From positions 4,676-68,675 of the forward strand of contig JBAWVF010000002.1 in NCBI GenBank assembly GCA_037147415.1: 64,000 bases of DNA, given 5' to 3'. The DNA is from BOG-933 sp037147415 (lineage in GTDB: Bacteria > Pseudomonadota > Alphaproteobacteria > Azospirillales > Azospirillaceae). Shown here piece by piece: positions 50,195 through 58,700 of this stretch (the stretch's first letter is position 1; each line of letters opens with the position of its first letter). The notes beneath the pieces were generated by a model. The model was not told the origin of the DNA. It saw only the letters and a list, made by a program, of their open reading frames with translations, and did not search any database. The translations under genes and the position numbers were made by a program.

Positions 50195-51442
50195 TTATTT
50201 AGCTAACAGCACGATTTCGATGCGACGATTTCTGGCCCGACCCTCGGGCGTCGTATTCGCGGTGACCGGTTGGAACTCGCCATAACCGACCGCCGACATC
50301 CGTGATGCCTCGATCCCGCCCGAACCGGCCAAAAAGCGCACGACATTAACCGCGCGGGCCGCACTGAGCGCCCAATTGCTGCCAAAGCGTCCGGTCGAGC
50401 CCAGCGGGACATTGTCGGTGTGACCGCCAACCTGAATTTGCAAGGTTTGAACGCGGCTGGCCAGTATCTTCGCAACATTCGCCAGCACCGGCAAGCCTTC
50501 CGGCCGTAATTGATCGCTGCCGGAATCGAACAAGATTTTGTCGGACAGCTCCAACACCAGTCGATCCTTAACCCGGCTTACCCCGAGCGACTTATCATCG
50601 ATCAATGATTTCAGATTTTCCGAAAGCTTCTTCTGTGCTTCAACCATGCCCGCCGTACGATCGGTTTCGGCCTTCTTGCTCTCGACAAATTTTGCATTCT
50701 CGGCCGAAATCGCGGTCAGCTGGAGTCGCGTGCGCTCCAACTCCGCGGCCGCAGCTGCTAGATCCGCCTCATGAGCCGCCTTTTCCTTTGCCAGTGACTC
50801 CGCCAGTTGCCGGCTTTCAGCCTCCAGTCGCACTACGACCGCTTGTGCATCAGCCGCCTGTTTCGCCTGTTGATCGGCGCTGCCCTGACTCTGTGATAGC
50901 TTAGCGCGCAAGTCATCGAGTGACTGATCCGCGATCACAATGCGTTTGGCCTGTTCGGCCAAGACCCGCTCTCGTTCGGCCAATGCCTTGGATTGTATAT
51001 CCAAATACTCTTGCAATCGCGTAAGGCGGGTCTCGCGCTCACTGAGCTTCGACTCGGCGTCACTCAGCCCGGTGCGGAGTTTCCCGATCTGATCCCGCGC
51101 TTCGGTGATTTCCGCACCGCGTCTGGTCAATTGTGTTGCACTATCGTCAAGTTCAGCGCGCAAGCGGGCAAGGCGAGTGTCGCGCTCCGCCAACTCTCCG
51201 GTACGCCGGCTAAGATCACTTTCGATCTGGTCCAGTTTAGCTTCGCGCGTTTTAACCCGCTCGACCAAAGTGTGATTTTCGCTGACCGCAGCGGCAAGAC
51301 TACCTTGAAGCTTATCCAAGTCCTCCGGGCTGATCAGGGAGCTTGACACCGCATAAAACAGAACGATCAGAAACAGCACGTCGATTAAGGGTGCCAGTTC
51401 CAGATTAACTTCGGGTTCAATCAGCAGCTCGCTAAGCTTCAT
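50195..51442 (-). CDS. ExbD-like/OmpA coiled-coil protein (stator partner)
   Basis: 415 residues. An N-terminal ExbD/TolR-like helix with the proton-binding Asp (LAPLIDVLFLIVLFY, about 16-32), a long periplasmic coiled coil (about 45-275), and an OmpA-type peptidoglycan-binding domain (about 290-413: GHTDNVPLG, NWALSAARAV, RARNRRIEIVL). The combination links inner-membrane proton flow to the cell wall through a rod. It pairs with the TolQ-like protein 25 bases downstream. Not flagellar MotB: the coiled coil is unusually long. Confidence 0.87.
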   Translation of the reverse strand: MKLSELLIEPEVNLELAPLIDVLFLIVLFYAVSSSLISPEDLDKLQGSLAAAVSENHTLVERVKTREAKLDQIESDLSRRTGELAERDTRLARLRAELDDSATQLTRRGAEITEARDQIGKLRTGLSDAESKLSERETRLTRLQEYLDIQSKALAERERVLAEQAKRIVIADQSLDDLRAKLSQSQGSADQQAKQAADAQAVVVRLEAESRQLAESLAKEKAAHEADLAAAAAELERTRLQLTAISAENAKFVESKKAETDRTAGMVEAQKKLSENLKSLIDDKSLGVSRVKDRLVLELSDKILFDSGSDQLRPEGLPVLANVAKILASRVQTLQIQVGGHTDNVPLGSTGRFGSNWALSAARAVNVVRFLAGSGGIEASRMSAVGYGEFQPVTANTTPEGRARNRRIEIVLLAK

Positions 51443-51457
51443 GACCGGTCCTCTTCT

Positions 51458-52363
51458 TTAGCCGCCAAGACGTTTCAATTGCTGCCAGACCGCTTCGGCG
51501 TCACGTTTACGGGCGACATCGCGTTCCAATAAAAAGGCCAGTATTTGAAGCGCCGCGATAAAATTACCGTCGCGTTCCAGCATGCGCTCGAACGCGGCTA
51601 TGGCACGGCCGGGCTCGGCTTCTTTAAGGTCGAAGCCTTCACAGGTAAACACCATCTCGGTTTTGCCGATGGCGATGATGTCGCCGAACTCCAAAGTCAC
51701 CGGTTCGGTCACCGGTTTGCCATTACGCAAGGTGCCGTTGGTGCTGCTCATGTCACGCAGTAAGAAGCGGACCCCTTCGTACCGTATCTCTGCATGCGTA
51801 CGCGAGGCTTTCGACTCTGCCAAGGTTACCCGATTACTTCCGGCCCGGCCGATGGTATTCCGCTCAAACGCCAAAGTGAAGTCCTGGCCTTGCTCGGCCC
51901 CGGCCACAACCCGCAGAATCGGCATGCCGTGATAACCGTCACCGGCCCGCGCCGCCACCGCCGGCCGGGATAGAATCAAGGTTGACTCCTCCTGTCCGAT
52001 CTCCGGATCAGGTGGCGGAACCGGGTGCGCCGCCGGGGCCAAACTGGGCGCAACACGCGCTGAAGGCGCCAGCGGGTGCGTTGCATCCGTTGGATTCGAC
52101 GGGCGTGCCGCCGGGTCAGCAACCATTGATGGCGCAGCCTGCGCCGCCACTGCACGAACCGGAGCCGAAACATTTGTCCGCATCGCAAGATGAAGCCGTT
52201 CGGTTTCACGGTGCAGCTGAACAAGACTCGCCGCGGTTCTTTCGGCACTTTCGGCCGCAGCCATGGCCCTTGCCGCCGCAGCACGCGCACCGAAAGCGGC
52301 AATTAGAGCAAACAGACTGACCAGCAATGCCGCACCGAGCGGAAGCAACTGAATAATGTCCAT
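51458..52363 (-). CDS. FHA-domain protein with N-terminal membrane anchor
   Basis: 301 residues. One membrane helix at about 6-26, a Pro/Ala linker, and an FHA domain at about 145-245 with the phospho-threonine-binding residues: IGRAGSNRVTLAES, SRTHAEI and SSTNGTLRNG. The C-terminal helical tail (about 250-300) resembles a TPR-like cap. It would dock phosphorylated partners to the inner membrane and is encoded first in the stator operon. The only kinase in the window is that of the triad at 38720, 12 kb away. Confidence 0.88.
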   Translation of the reverse strand: MDIIQLLPLGAALLVSLFALIAAFGARAAAARAMAAAESAERTAASLVQLHRETERLHLAMRTNVSAPVRAVAAQAAPSMVADPAARPSNPTDATHPLAPSARVAPSLAPAAHPVPPPDPEIGQEESTLILSRPAVAARAGDGYHGMPILRVVAGAEQGQDFTLAFERNTIGRAGSNRVTLAESKASRTHAEIRYEGVRFLLRDMSSTNGTLRNGKPVTEPVTLEFGDIIAIGKTEMVFTCEGFDLKEAEPGRAIAAFERMLERDGNFIAALQILAFLLERDVARKRDAEAVWQQLKRLGG

Positions 52364-52687
52364 GCCCCTTTTCCCCTGACGAAACCGTAAATCGGGGCAA
52401 TAGTAGCAAAAATAACCGGCTTGTCATCGCTCAATTATAGCGGACACCGGAGTTTTGCCCGATACGGTGCGCTGATACCACCGCAGGACGGAACTTATTC
52501 CACGGGCAGCCGAAACGGTCTCTCTGCTCACGAGAATACATATGCATGAGAAAATATCAAGCCTGATACACCTGATTAAATATGTTCAGTGATGTGATGA
52601 CCATCACAGATGATGACTTGCGTCGGGTGCAATACTCCAATTGCAAACAGAATGTTGGCTCTAACTATTCACTTAAGGAGAAGACTT
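52364..52687. other. Divergent intergenic region of about 320 bases
   Basis: No gene is seen. It contains the start region of the FHA gene on the left, and on the right a CRP-type palindrome at 52593-52608 and the ribosome site AAGGAG before ATG 52688. The middle is AT-rich (about 52540-52580) and likely holds promoters for both directions. Confidence 0.55.
52593..52608. promoter_or_regulatory. CRP-type operator
   Basis: TGTGATGACCATCACA matches the CRP consensus TGTGA-N6-TCACA exactly and is a perfect 7-bp palindrome with a 2-base centre. It is 80-95 bases before the start of the two-repeat protein, a position suited to activation. Confidence 0.75.
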
Positions 52688-53476
52688 ATGACATACAACT
52701 CTCGCATCCCGGCCACGAACGACTATCTTTTGTCTTTAGGCCGGAGTATCTACAATTTCGGCTATCGACGCTGGGGTGTAGTTTGGAAAATCGCGAAGTA
52801 CAAGCCATCTTTTCCTAGCGCGGCCGGCGGCTATGCCAGCATCGTTATTGTTAATACTTATCTTGGTGTGGCCCAGGGGGCTCCACTGCCTGATCAAACT
52901 GCTTTGATGGCCGATGCCCGGTTATTCAACCTACAATTTGACGATTGGCAAAAGATTACTAATGCAAACCCCGCCACCGACAGCGCAGGTAATCAAGTAT
53001 TAATCTATAACGGGCATCTGGGGTACTCTATATATGAGACCAATGATCTTACAACCCTTGCCAATGGTTTTCAGGCCGGCGTCCCGGTTACCGACATATA
53101 TTTAATTGAACTGGGCCGCGCCATTTATAACTTCGCGTATCTTCGGTGGGGCGTGGTCTGGCAGATTGCAAATTGTGATCCAAGCTTCCCGAATGGTGCG
53201 GGCGACCTGAGTTCCGAACAAATCGCGACGGCCTTTACCGATATGGCAAATAAATTACCGCAGGATAACCCTGATCGGACAAAATTGATTGCCAATGCCG
53301 CCGCATTTCAAGATGAACGGCGCACACTGCTGAGACTCATTAACGGCAACCCCTGCACCGGACCCGGTGGCGAGCAGATGCTCCTCTATAACGGCGGACT
53401 CGGCTACACGCTCTGGACCGACGACGCCCTTGACGAAGCCGCTCAGGCATTCGAAAACTCGATACTGGCACTGTAG
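52688..53476 (+). CDS. Two-repeat protein of unknown function
   Basis: 262 residues made of two repeats of about 125-130 residues, each with a highly aromatic core: SIYNFGYRRWGVVWKIAKYK and AIYNFAYLRWGVVWQIANCD, and ending in LIYNGHLGYSIYETNDL / LLYNGGLGYTLWTDDAL. No signal peptide, membrane helix or known domain is recognised. Start ATG 52688 is fixed by AAGGAG; the longer reading from 52610 lacks one. A perfect CRP-type site upstream suggests control by cAMP or a related regulator. Confidence 0.75.
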   Translation: MTYNSRIPATNDYLLSLGRSIYNFGYRRWGVVWKIAKYKPSFPSAAGGYASIVIVNTYLGVAQGAPLPDQTALMADARLFNLQFDDWQKITNANPATDSAGNQVLIYNGHLGYSIYETNDLTTLANGFQAGVPVTDIYLIELGRAIYNFAYLRWGVVWQIANCDPSFPNGAGDLSSEQIATAFTDMANKLPQDNPDRTKLIANAAAFQDERRTLLRLINGNPCTGPGGEQMLLYNGGLGYTLWTDDALDEAAQAFENSILAL

Positions 53477-53590
53477 ACCTGATTTTTTCGACCTTTATGA
53501 ACCGGCATTCCGGGAGAATTTCCGTGCCACGGCACGGACGCACTCTCCCGGGACGCCGTTTTTTTGCGCCTATAATGTGGATTTTTTTCC

Positions 53591-53619
53591 TTGACATAGA
53601 ATTTACCCCTACATATGTT
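53591..53619 (+). promoter_or_regulatory. Promoter in the replication-origin region
   Basis: TTGACA (perfect -35) and TATGTT separated by 17 bases. It reads toward repA and lies just before the iteron array, so RepA binding to the iterons could repress its own promoter. Confidence 0.55.
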
Positions 53620-53650
53620 TCTCGAACGAGCGAGCAGGGCCGAAGCGGGG

Positions 53651-53930
53651 TTCCGAAAAGTCTCCTTTATCGCAGGGTTGCGGAGAGCGAGCTTCCGAAA
53701 TGCCGCCCCCAAGCGGTCCGGCTCTTCCGAAAACCCTCCCATAACCTTGGCCCGATTCGAGCCCCGGGGGGCAAAACAGGGGACAGTACGAGATGTTGGG
53801 GCACACCAACCCGCGTTTCTCCCCAATAAGGGAGGCTTTTCGGAAGACGCCGGCGATGCCGCCACGCCGCCGGGGCGGAGTTTCGGAAAAAAAGTCGGCC
53901 TCATAACGGCGTGAAGGCGAAGTTTCGGAA
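53651..53930. repeat. Iteron array of a plasmid-type replication origin
   Basis: Six 8-base elements lie in about 280 bases: TTCCGAAA at 53651, 53693 and 53725, and its reverse complement TTTCGGAA at 53838, 53881 and 53923. Four of the six steps are 42-43 bases, four turns of the helix. The two groups face each other. The array directly precedes repA and is flanked by an AT-rich stretch on the left (53558-53620), as in iteron-controlled origins. RepA binding is an inference. Confidence 0.75.
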
Positions 53931-53990
53931 AACACGGGCTGGCTGAGAGCCCCGGCTACGGATAGGATCAGCGCAACAGGAGAGGTATCC

Positions 53991-55031
53991 ATGACCTTGC
54001 CGATCATCAACCGGCCCCGCCAACTTTCCCCGCATCAGTTGACGCTGGCGCTTGATCTTCCGGTTGACCGGGGCGAGCGGATCGATGCCTCTTTTCTTCA
54101 TCGCTCTTTTTGCGCCTCCGGCTTGCCCTTGCGCAACATCAAGACGGCACAACCGGGCGATGTCCCGGTGTTCATGCGCACCGACGACACCTTTGCACTG
54201 ACCGTCAGCGGGCGAAAATTCGCTCTGCCCGGCGGCGACGAAGTGGTGGTCGGTGTGCCTTACGGCCCGAAGGCGCGCCTGCTGATCTGCTGGATGACCA
54301 CCGAAATTTGGACCGGGCGTACCGCCGGCCGCTGGCTGGAAATCGGAAGAATAAAGCCGTGGCTGGAAAGCATCGGAATTCCGTCCAACACCAAATCGGT
54401 CAGCGCGACCAAAGACCAGTTGATCCGGTTGGCGTTTTCCGACTTTACTTTTGTCCTGAAAACCGAGGGACTGGATTTGTTCCGTGGCGATCGCTTGATC
54501 GAAAGCGCCGCGTTCGAAGATGGTGATCTTGCCCATTACAGTCATGGCGATCTGGATAAGGTGCGCTGGCTTCAAGGGCTGGAAGTCACCGAAAAGGCAT
54601 TTCGGCGCTTTTCCACCGATGCCATTCCGGTTCCGACTGATCGCCTAGCTCAAATCTCGCATAACGCGATGGCAATTGATATTTTTCTTTATCTTTGCTA
54701 TAGATTACCGTTAATCGGTCGTGGCGATAGCGAGTTGGTAACATGGCGCCGCTTAGCCGCGCAATTCGGGTCGGGCGGGGTCGCGCTCTCTAAGTTTCGT
54801 GAAACCTTTACCGAATCGATTCGGGCTGCGTTGCGCGCCTATCCCGAGGCCAATGTCGCCTTCGATCCCGGTGACGCCAAATGTCCGGGGTTGGTGCTGC
54901 GCTATTCCGATCCGGCCGAATTACGGAAAGCTTTCGTGGTCAAAGTGCCGATTATCGAGCCGGCCGACAGCCGCAAACCGCGATTGCGCAACCGCGTACC
55001 CTCTGCACGCGAGATACCGATGGCACCCTGA
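53991..55031 (+). CDS. repA: RepA-like plasmid replication initiator
   Basis: 346 residues. The protein resembles plasmid-encoded RepA (RPA family): early GRKFALPGGDEVVVGVPYGP, then ARLLICWMTTEIW, with a C-terminal region (ADPAELRKAFVVKVPI) of the winged-helix type. Such initiators bind iterons and open the origin. AGGAGAGG lies 6-10 bases before ATG 53991, and an iteron array precedes it. A terminator follows. It indicates a replicon embedded in or carrying the magnetosome cluster. Confidence 0.85.
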   Translation: MTLPIINRPRQLSPHQLTLALDLPVDRGERIDASFLHRSFCASGLPLRNIKTAQPGDVPVFMRTDDTFALTVSGRKFALPGGDEVVVGVPYGPKARLLICWMTTEIWTGRTAGRWLEIGRIKPWLESIGIPSNTKSVSATKDQLIRLAFSDFTFVLKTEGLDLFRGDRLIESAAFEDGDLAHYSHGDLDKVRWLQGLEVTEKAFRRFSTDAIPVPTDRLAQISHNAMAIDIFLYLCYRLPLIGRGDSELVTWRRLAAQFGSGGVALSKFRETFTESIRAALRAYPEANVAFDPGDAKCPGLVLRYSDPAELRKAFVVKVPIIEPADSRKPRLRNRVPSAREIPMAP

Positions 55032-55083
55032 AGAGTTGAGTAACGCCTGAAATATTGAGTATGGGAACTCTTTGTTAAAACAG

Positions 55084-55116
55084 ACAAGCCGGCCTCGCAA
55101 AAGACCGGCTTGTTTT
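55084..55116 (+). terminator. Terminator after repA
   Basis: A 9-bp stem, ACAAGCCGG with CCGGCTTGT around a 12-base loop, followed by TTTG. It lies about 50 bases after the repA stop. Confidence 0.7.
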
Positions 55117-55225
55117 GAAAATCCGACCCAGGGAGTAAGGCTCCGAACAGATCGAATCGTCGTCGTAGCAGTCGCGATTCTGCCCGTTCGTCCGGACTCC
55201 GTCAAGCCCTATATAGGAGGAGTCC

Positions 55226-55879
55226 GTGAGCACGAAGCTGCGTCATGTTCTGATACCGGTTGAATGGATCGACGACGGCGCAATTACTGCCGATATGCTG
55301 GCGGTGTTGGTGACCTTAAAACGTCATGCTGATTTCACTACCGGAGAAGCCTTTCCCTCTCAAGCAACCATTGCGAGTAAACTTGGCCGCTCGCGGCCCT
55401 GGGTGAACCGGGTGATTGCGGAATTGGTCGAACAGGGCTTGGTCACTAAGGAGCGTCGGCATTTGGCGCGCGGCGGTGAAACCTCGTGCAAATATCATCT
55501 GGTGTCGAGTATTTCTGACACCCCCTGTCAACCGGTTGACACAAACAGGACTCACAACCAACAGACTCAGGACGCAAGCAAATCGCCTGTCCAAATTTCA
55601 AATGTCCCGGCTGAAGATTGGCAACCGACCGACAAAAGCTTGGCCCGAGCGCTTGAACGTTTTCCAAATGTTGATTTGGCGGCCAGCATCGAAAATTTCG
55701 TCTTACGGTGTCGAGCCAAAAATTATCGTTACCGCGATGTCGATGCCGCTTGGCTAAGCTGGCTTGCCGAAGATACACTTAAACCGCCGCACCGTGCTTC
55801 GGCACGCGGAGCACAAAAAGTCAATGCTGCTGAAAATCGCTATGCAGCTTGGGCAGGCGTTGCCCGACGCGCAGCATAA
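55226..55879 (+). CDS. Winged-helix (HTH_36-type) replication-module protein
   Basis: 217 residues. The first 90 residues form a winged helix (FPSQATIASKLGRSRPWVNR, wing near ARGGETSCKYHL), a linker follows, and the C-terminal part (ALERFPNVDLAASIENFVLR ... DAAWLSWLAED) resembles the primosome-binding tail of DnaD/DnaT-like or phage replication proteins. GTG 55226 has AGGAGG 6 bases upstream. Together with repA and the next gene it makes a small replication cassette. Confidence 0.75.
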   Translation: MSTKLRHVLIPVEWIDDGAITADMLAVLVTLKRHADFTTGEAFPSQATIASKLGRSRPWVNRVIAELVEQGLVTKERRHLARGGETSCKYHLVSSISDTPCQPVDTNRTHNQQTQDASKSPVQISNVPAEDWQPTDKSLARALERFPNVDLAASIENFVLRCRAKNYRYRDVDAAWLSWLAEDTLKPPHRASARGAQKVNAAENRYAAWAGVARRAA

Positions 55880-55899
55880 TCGGGACGCGCAGCATAATC
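55866..55899 (+). repeat. Tandem 16-base direct repeat at gene end
   Basis: GACGCGCAGCATAATC occurs twice, at 55866-55881 and 55884-55899. The first copy contains the stop codon of the winged-helix gene, so this is a recent small duplication between two genes. Confidence 0.85.
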
Positions 55900-55913
55900 A
55901 GAGGGTGTATCTT

Positions 55914-56522
55914 ATGGGCGAAGTCGCGAATTTTCGATCCTCCGCCCTGCCTGCTTTGCCCGTCCCGGTTCGGGATTCGGTCGTTCAGCTCTTAAGGCCG
56001 GCGCGCAAAGTTCCTATTTGCGGCACGCATGGTTATGAGCGTGACCTGGAGGTATGGGAGCCGTCTGCCTCGGTCCCGATCGAAGATGTGCCTGAATTAC
56101 GTCGGCTTTACGAAGAGGCCGGCCGAATCATTGCTCCGGCCGAGCGTGCACCGTTACTGGCCAGGGTCTTTGCATTGCTGGCCCATTATCGAAGCGATCC
56201 TTTGCCGGCTGCGGTTGAAGCAGCATTGGCCGAAGATTGGCTTGATGATTTGGGAGAGTTTCCGCAATGGGCGATTGATGATGCTTGCCGGGCTTGGCGG
56301 CGCGACCCGGTCAAGTTCCGTTTTCGCCCTTATCCCGGCGATTTACGTAAGCTTTGCTTGGAGCGGGTTGAAGCCGCTGTAAATTTGCGTCAGCGCACCG
56401 CCCGTTTATTAGCTCGCGCTTCGGCGGCGGCAGAAACAACGATACTCGAGCCGACCGACCGCGCCTCCGATATTCGCAGTCGAATTGCTCAACTTGCAGC
56501 GGCAAAACGGATTCCGAAGTAA
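55914..56522 (+). CDS. Hypothetical replication-module protein
   Basis: 202 residues without membrane helices. The middle and end (WLDDLGEFPQWAIDDACRAW, then KFRFRPYPGDLRKLCLERV) resemble phage and plasmid proteins of unknown role that accompany replication initiators. No catalytic motif is seen. ATG 55914 has GAGGG about 10 bases upstream and is preferred to the 55764 start, which overlaps the winged-helix gene. The gap to that gene is 34 bases and contains the duplicated 16-base repeat. Confidence 0.65.
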   Translation: MGEVANFRSSALPALPVPVRDSVVQLLRPARKVPICGTHGYERDLEVWEPSASVPIEDVPELRRLYEEAGRIIAPAERAPLLARVFALLAHYRSDPLPAAVEAALAEDWLDDLGEFPQWAIDDACRAWRRDPVKFRFRPYPGDLRKLCLERVEAAVNLRQRTARLLARASAAAETTILEPTDRASDIRSRIAQLAAAKRIPK

Positions 56523-56541
56523 GAGTATCGGACGTTCATCG

Positions 56542-56570
56542 CCCATGGCCGAAATACCTCCGGCCATGGG
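56542..56570. terminator. Hairpin between convergent genes
   Basis: CCCATGGCCG pairs with CGGCCATGGG around a 9-base loop, between the ends of two convergent genes. There is no T-tract, so it is a plausible but weak bidirectional terminator. Its stem shares CCATGGCCG with the terminator at 32762-32799. Confidence 0.5.
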
Positions 56571-56585
56571 GAGTGATGATCCGTC

Positions 56586-58700
56586 CTAATCAGCCGCTTC
56601 GAACAGGTCTTCTCGCGCTGTTGTTTCGAGGCGAACGGCGCAATACTTGAACTCAGGAATTTTTGATTGCGGATCAAGTGCTGCGTTGGTCAGAACATTG
56701 GCTGCCGCCTCGAAATAGCAGAACGGCATGAACACGGTACCTGGCGCTAAGCCCGGATCGACGCGACACTGCGCCTCGATCGTGCCACGGCGCGAACTTA
56801 GCTTGATCCTATCGCCTGAACTTATGCCTAGCTTGATCAGTTCAACCGAACTGAGATAGACCAATGGTCCCGGTTCAATGGTATCGAGTACGGCGCTGCG
56901 GCGCGACATCGAACCAGTGTGCCAATGCTCCAGAATACGCCCGGTAATCAGGATCAGCGGATAATGCCGGTCGGTCAGTTCGGCTGGCTCAACCGGAGCA
57001 ACCGGAACTATCTTGCCGAGACCATCAGCGGTTGGAAAGCGATCGCCAAACAGGACATCCTTGCCCGGTTCATTTTCGCTGGCACAGGGATATTGGCACC
57101 AGCCGTCCCGCTCTAACCGGGACCAACTAACACCTTTGATTGCGGGCCATAAAGTGCGCACCTCTTCCCAAATCTCGGAAGGGTGGCTAAAATTCCAATT
57201 CAACCCGAGTCGCCGCGCCAATTCTTGAAGAATCCACCAATCCTGACGGGCTTCGCCGGGCAGGTCGAGCACCGGACGTGAAATCTGAATATGGCGATTG
57301 GTGTTGGTAAAACTGCCCGATTTTTCCAGTAATGATGAGGCCGGCAGCACAACATCGGCGTATTGGGCGCTTTCGGTCAAGAAAATATCTTGAACCACAA
57401 GATGTTCGAGCTTAGACAGGGCGGCGCGGGCATGATGAGCATCGGGATCACTCATGGCCGGGTTTTCGCCCATGAAGAACAGACCGCGGATACCACCGTC
57501 TTCGACGGCGTTAATGACCTCGATCATGGTCATACCGGCGTTCGCGGGTATGGTTTCGCCTTGCCAGACCTTTTCGACGCGGGCGCGTTCCTCGGGCTTG
57601 GCAACCGCGGCATAGCCGGGGAGCAGACCGGGTAAAATCCCCATGTCGCAGACGCCCTGCACGTTATTTTGCCCGCGCAGCGGGTGCAGTCCGGTACCCG
57701 GCCGCCCGACATTACCGGTCAGCAAGGCCAGATTGACCAGACAGCGAGCATTACGCACGCCATGAATGTGTTGAGTAATGCCCATACCCCAAAAGATCAT
57801 GGCCGACTTGGCCCGACCATACATATGGGCAACCGCTTTGATTTGTGCAGCGGGTACGCCGGTTTCCGCCTCGGCATATTCCGGGGTAAAGTGGCGCACA
57901 CTCTCGCGGAACTCGGGAAAGCCCTTGGTCCGGTTGCGCAGAAAAACACCGTCATGCATGTCTTCTTCGATAATAATTCGGGAAATGGCATTGAATAAGA
58001 CAACGTCACTGCCCGCTTTATGGGTGATGACCAGATCAGCACCCTCAGAGATTTCACTGCGCCGCGGGTCGATTACGATCAGTTTGGTGCCGTTGCGCGC
58101 GGCCTTGCGGAAGAAAGAGGCGGCGACCGGGTGGTTGCGGCTCGGGTTGGAGCCGACCACCATCATCACATTAGTATTCTCGCATTGCGTGAAAGCAGCG
58201 GTGACGCCACCCGAACCGATCTGATCGATCAGCGCAACCAACGAGCTGGAGTGGCAAAGTCGTGCGCAGTGATCAACGGAATTGGTGCCGAAGCCGGTAC
58301 GAATCAGGCGTTGAAACAGATAGCCCTCCTCGTTCGAACCCTTGGCTGAGCCGAAACCGGCCAGCACCTCCGGGCCGTGTTGCGCCTTCAGGCGGGCGAA
58401 GCCGGCGGCGGCGCGGTCGAGCGCCTCTTCCCACGAGGCTTCGCGGAATTGCGCCAGCGGATCGGCCGAGAGCGCGGCCTGTTTGGGGGCGTCGTCGCGC
58501 CGGATCAGAGGCCGGGTCAATCGGTCGGCGTGGCTGGCATAGTCGTGACCGAAGCGGCCCTTGACACACAACCGGCCCCGGTTCGACGGACCGTTCAGAC
58601 CGTCGGTGCGGATCACGATTCCGTCTTCGACATGGTAGCGAACCTGACAGCCGACCCCGCAATACGGGCATAGACTATCTACGCTGCAATTTTTACTCAT
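56586..58700 (-). CDS. Formate dehydrogenase, molybdenum catalytic subunit
   Basis: 704 residues. The N-terminal 4Fe-4S motif (LCPYCGVGCQ with Cys11, Cys14, Cys18, then RLCVKG) opens the molybdopterin oxidoreductase domain. The active site reads DHCARLCHSSS, so cysteine rather than selenocysteine is the Mo/W ligand. GRPGTGLHPLRGQNNVQGVC and the C-terminal molydopterin-dinucleotide domain complete it. It oxidises formate to CO2, passing electrons to the iron-sulfur subunit encoded upstream, whose stop overlaps the start here (ATGA). GGAGG precedes ATG 58700. Confidence 0.9.
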   Translation of the reverse strand: MSKNCSVDSLCPYCGVGCQVRYHVEDGIVIRTDGLNGPSNRGRLCVKGRFGHDYASHADRLTRPLIRRDDAPKQAALSADPLAQFREASWEEALDRAAAGFARLKAQHGPEVLAGFGSAKGSNEEGYLFQRLIRTGFGTNSVDHCARLCHSSSLVALIDQIGSGGVTAAFTQCENTNVMMVVGSNPSRNHPVAASFFRKAARNGTKLIVIDPRRSEISEGADLVITHKAGSDVVLFNAISRIIIEEDMHDGVFLRNRTKGFPEFRESVRHFTPEYAEAETGVPAAQIKAVAHMYGRAKSAMIFWGMGITQHIHGVRNARCLVNLALLTGNVGRPGTGLHPLRGQNNVQGVCDMGILPGLLPGYAAVAKPEERARVEKVWQGETIPANAGMTMIEVINAVEDGGIRGLFFMGENPAMSDPDAHHARAALSKLEHLVVQDIFLTESAQYADVVLPASSLLEKSGSFTNTNRHIQISRPVLDLPGEARQDWWILQELARRLGLNWNFSHPSEIWEEVRTLWPAIKGVSWSRLERDGWCQYPCASENEPGKDVLFGDRFPTADGLGKIVPVAPVEPAELTDRHYPLILITGRILEHWHTGSMSRRSAVLDTIEPGPLVYLSSVELIKLGISSGDRIKLSSRRGTIEAQCRVDPGLAPGTVFMPFCYFEAAANVLTNAALDPQSKIPEFKYCAVRLETTAREDLFEAAD

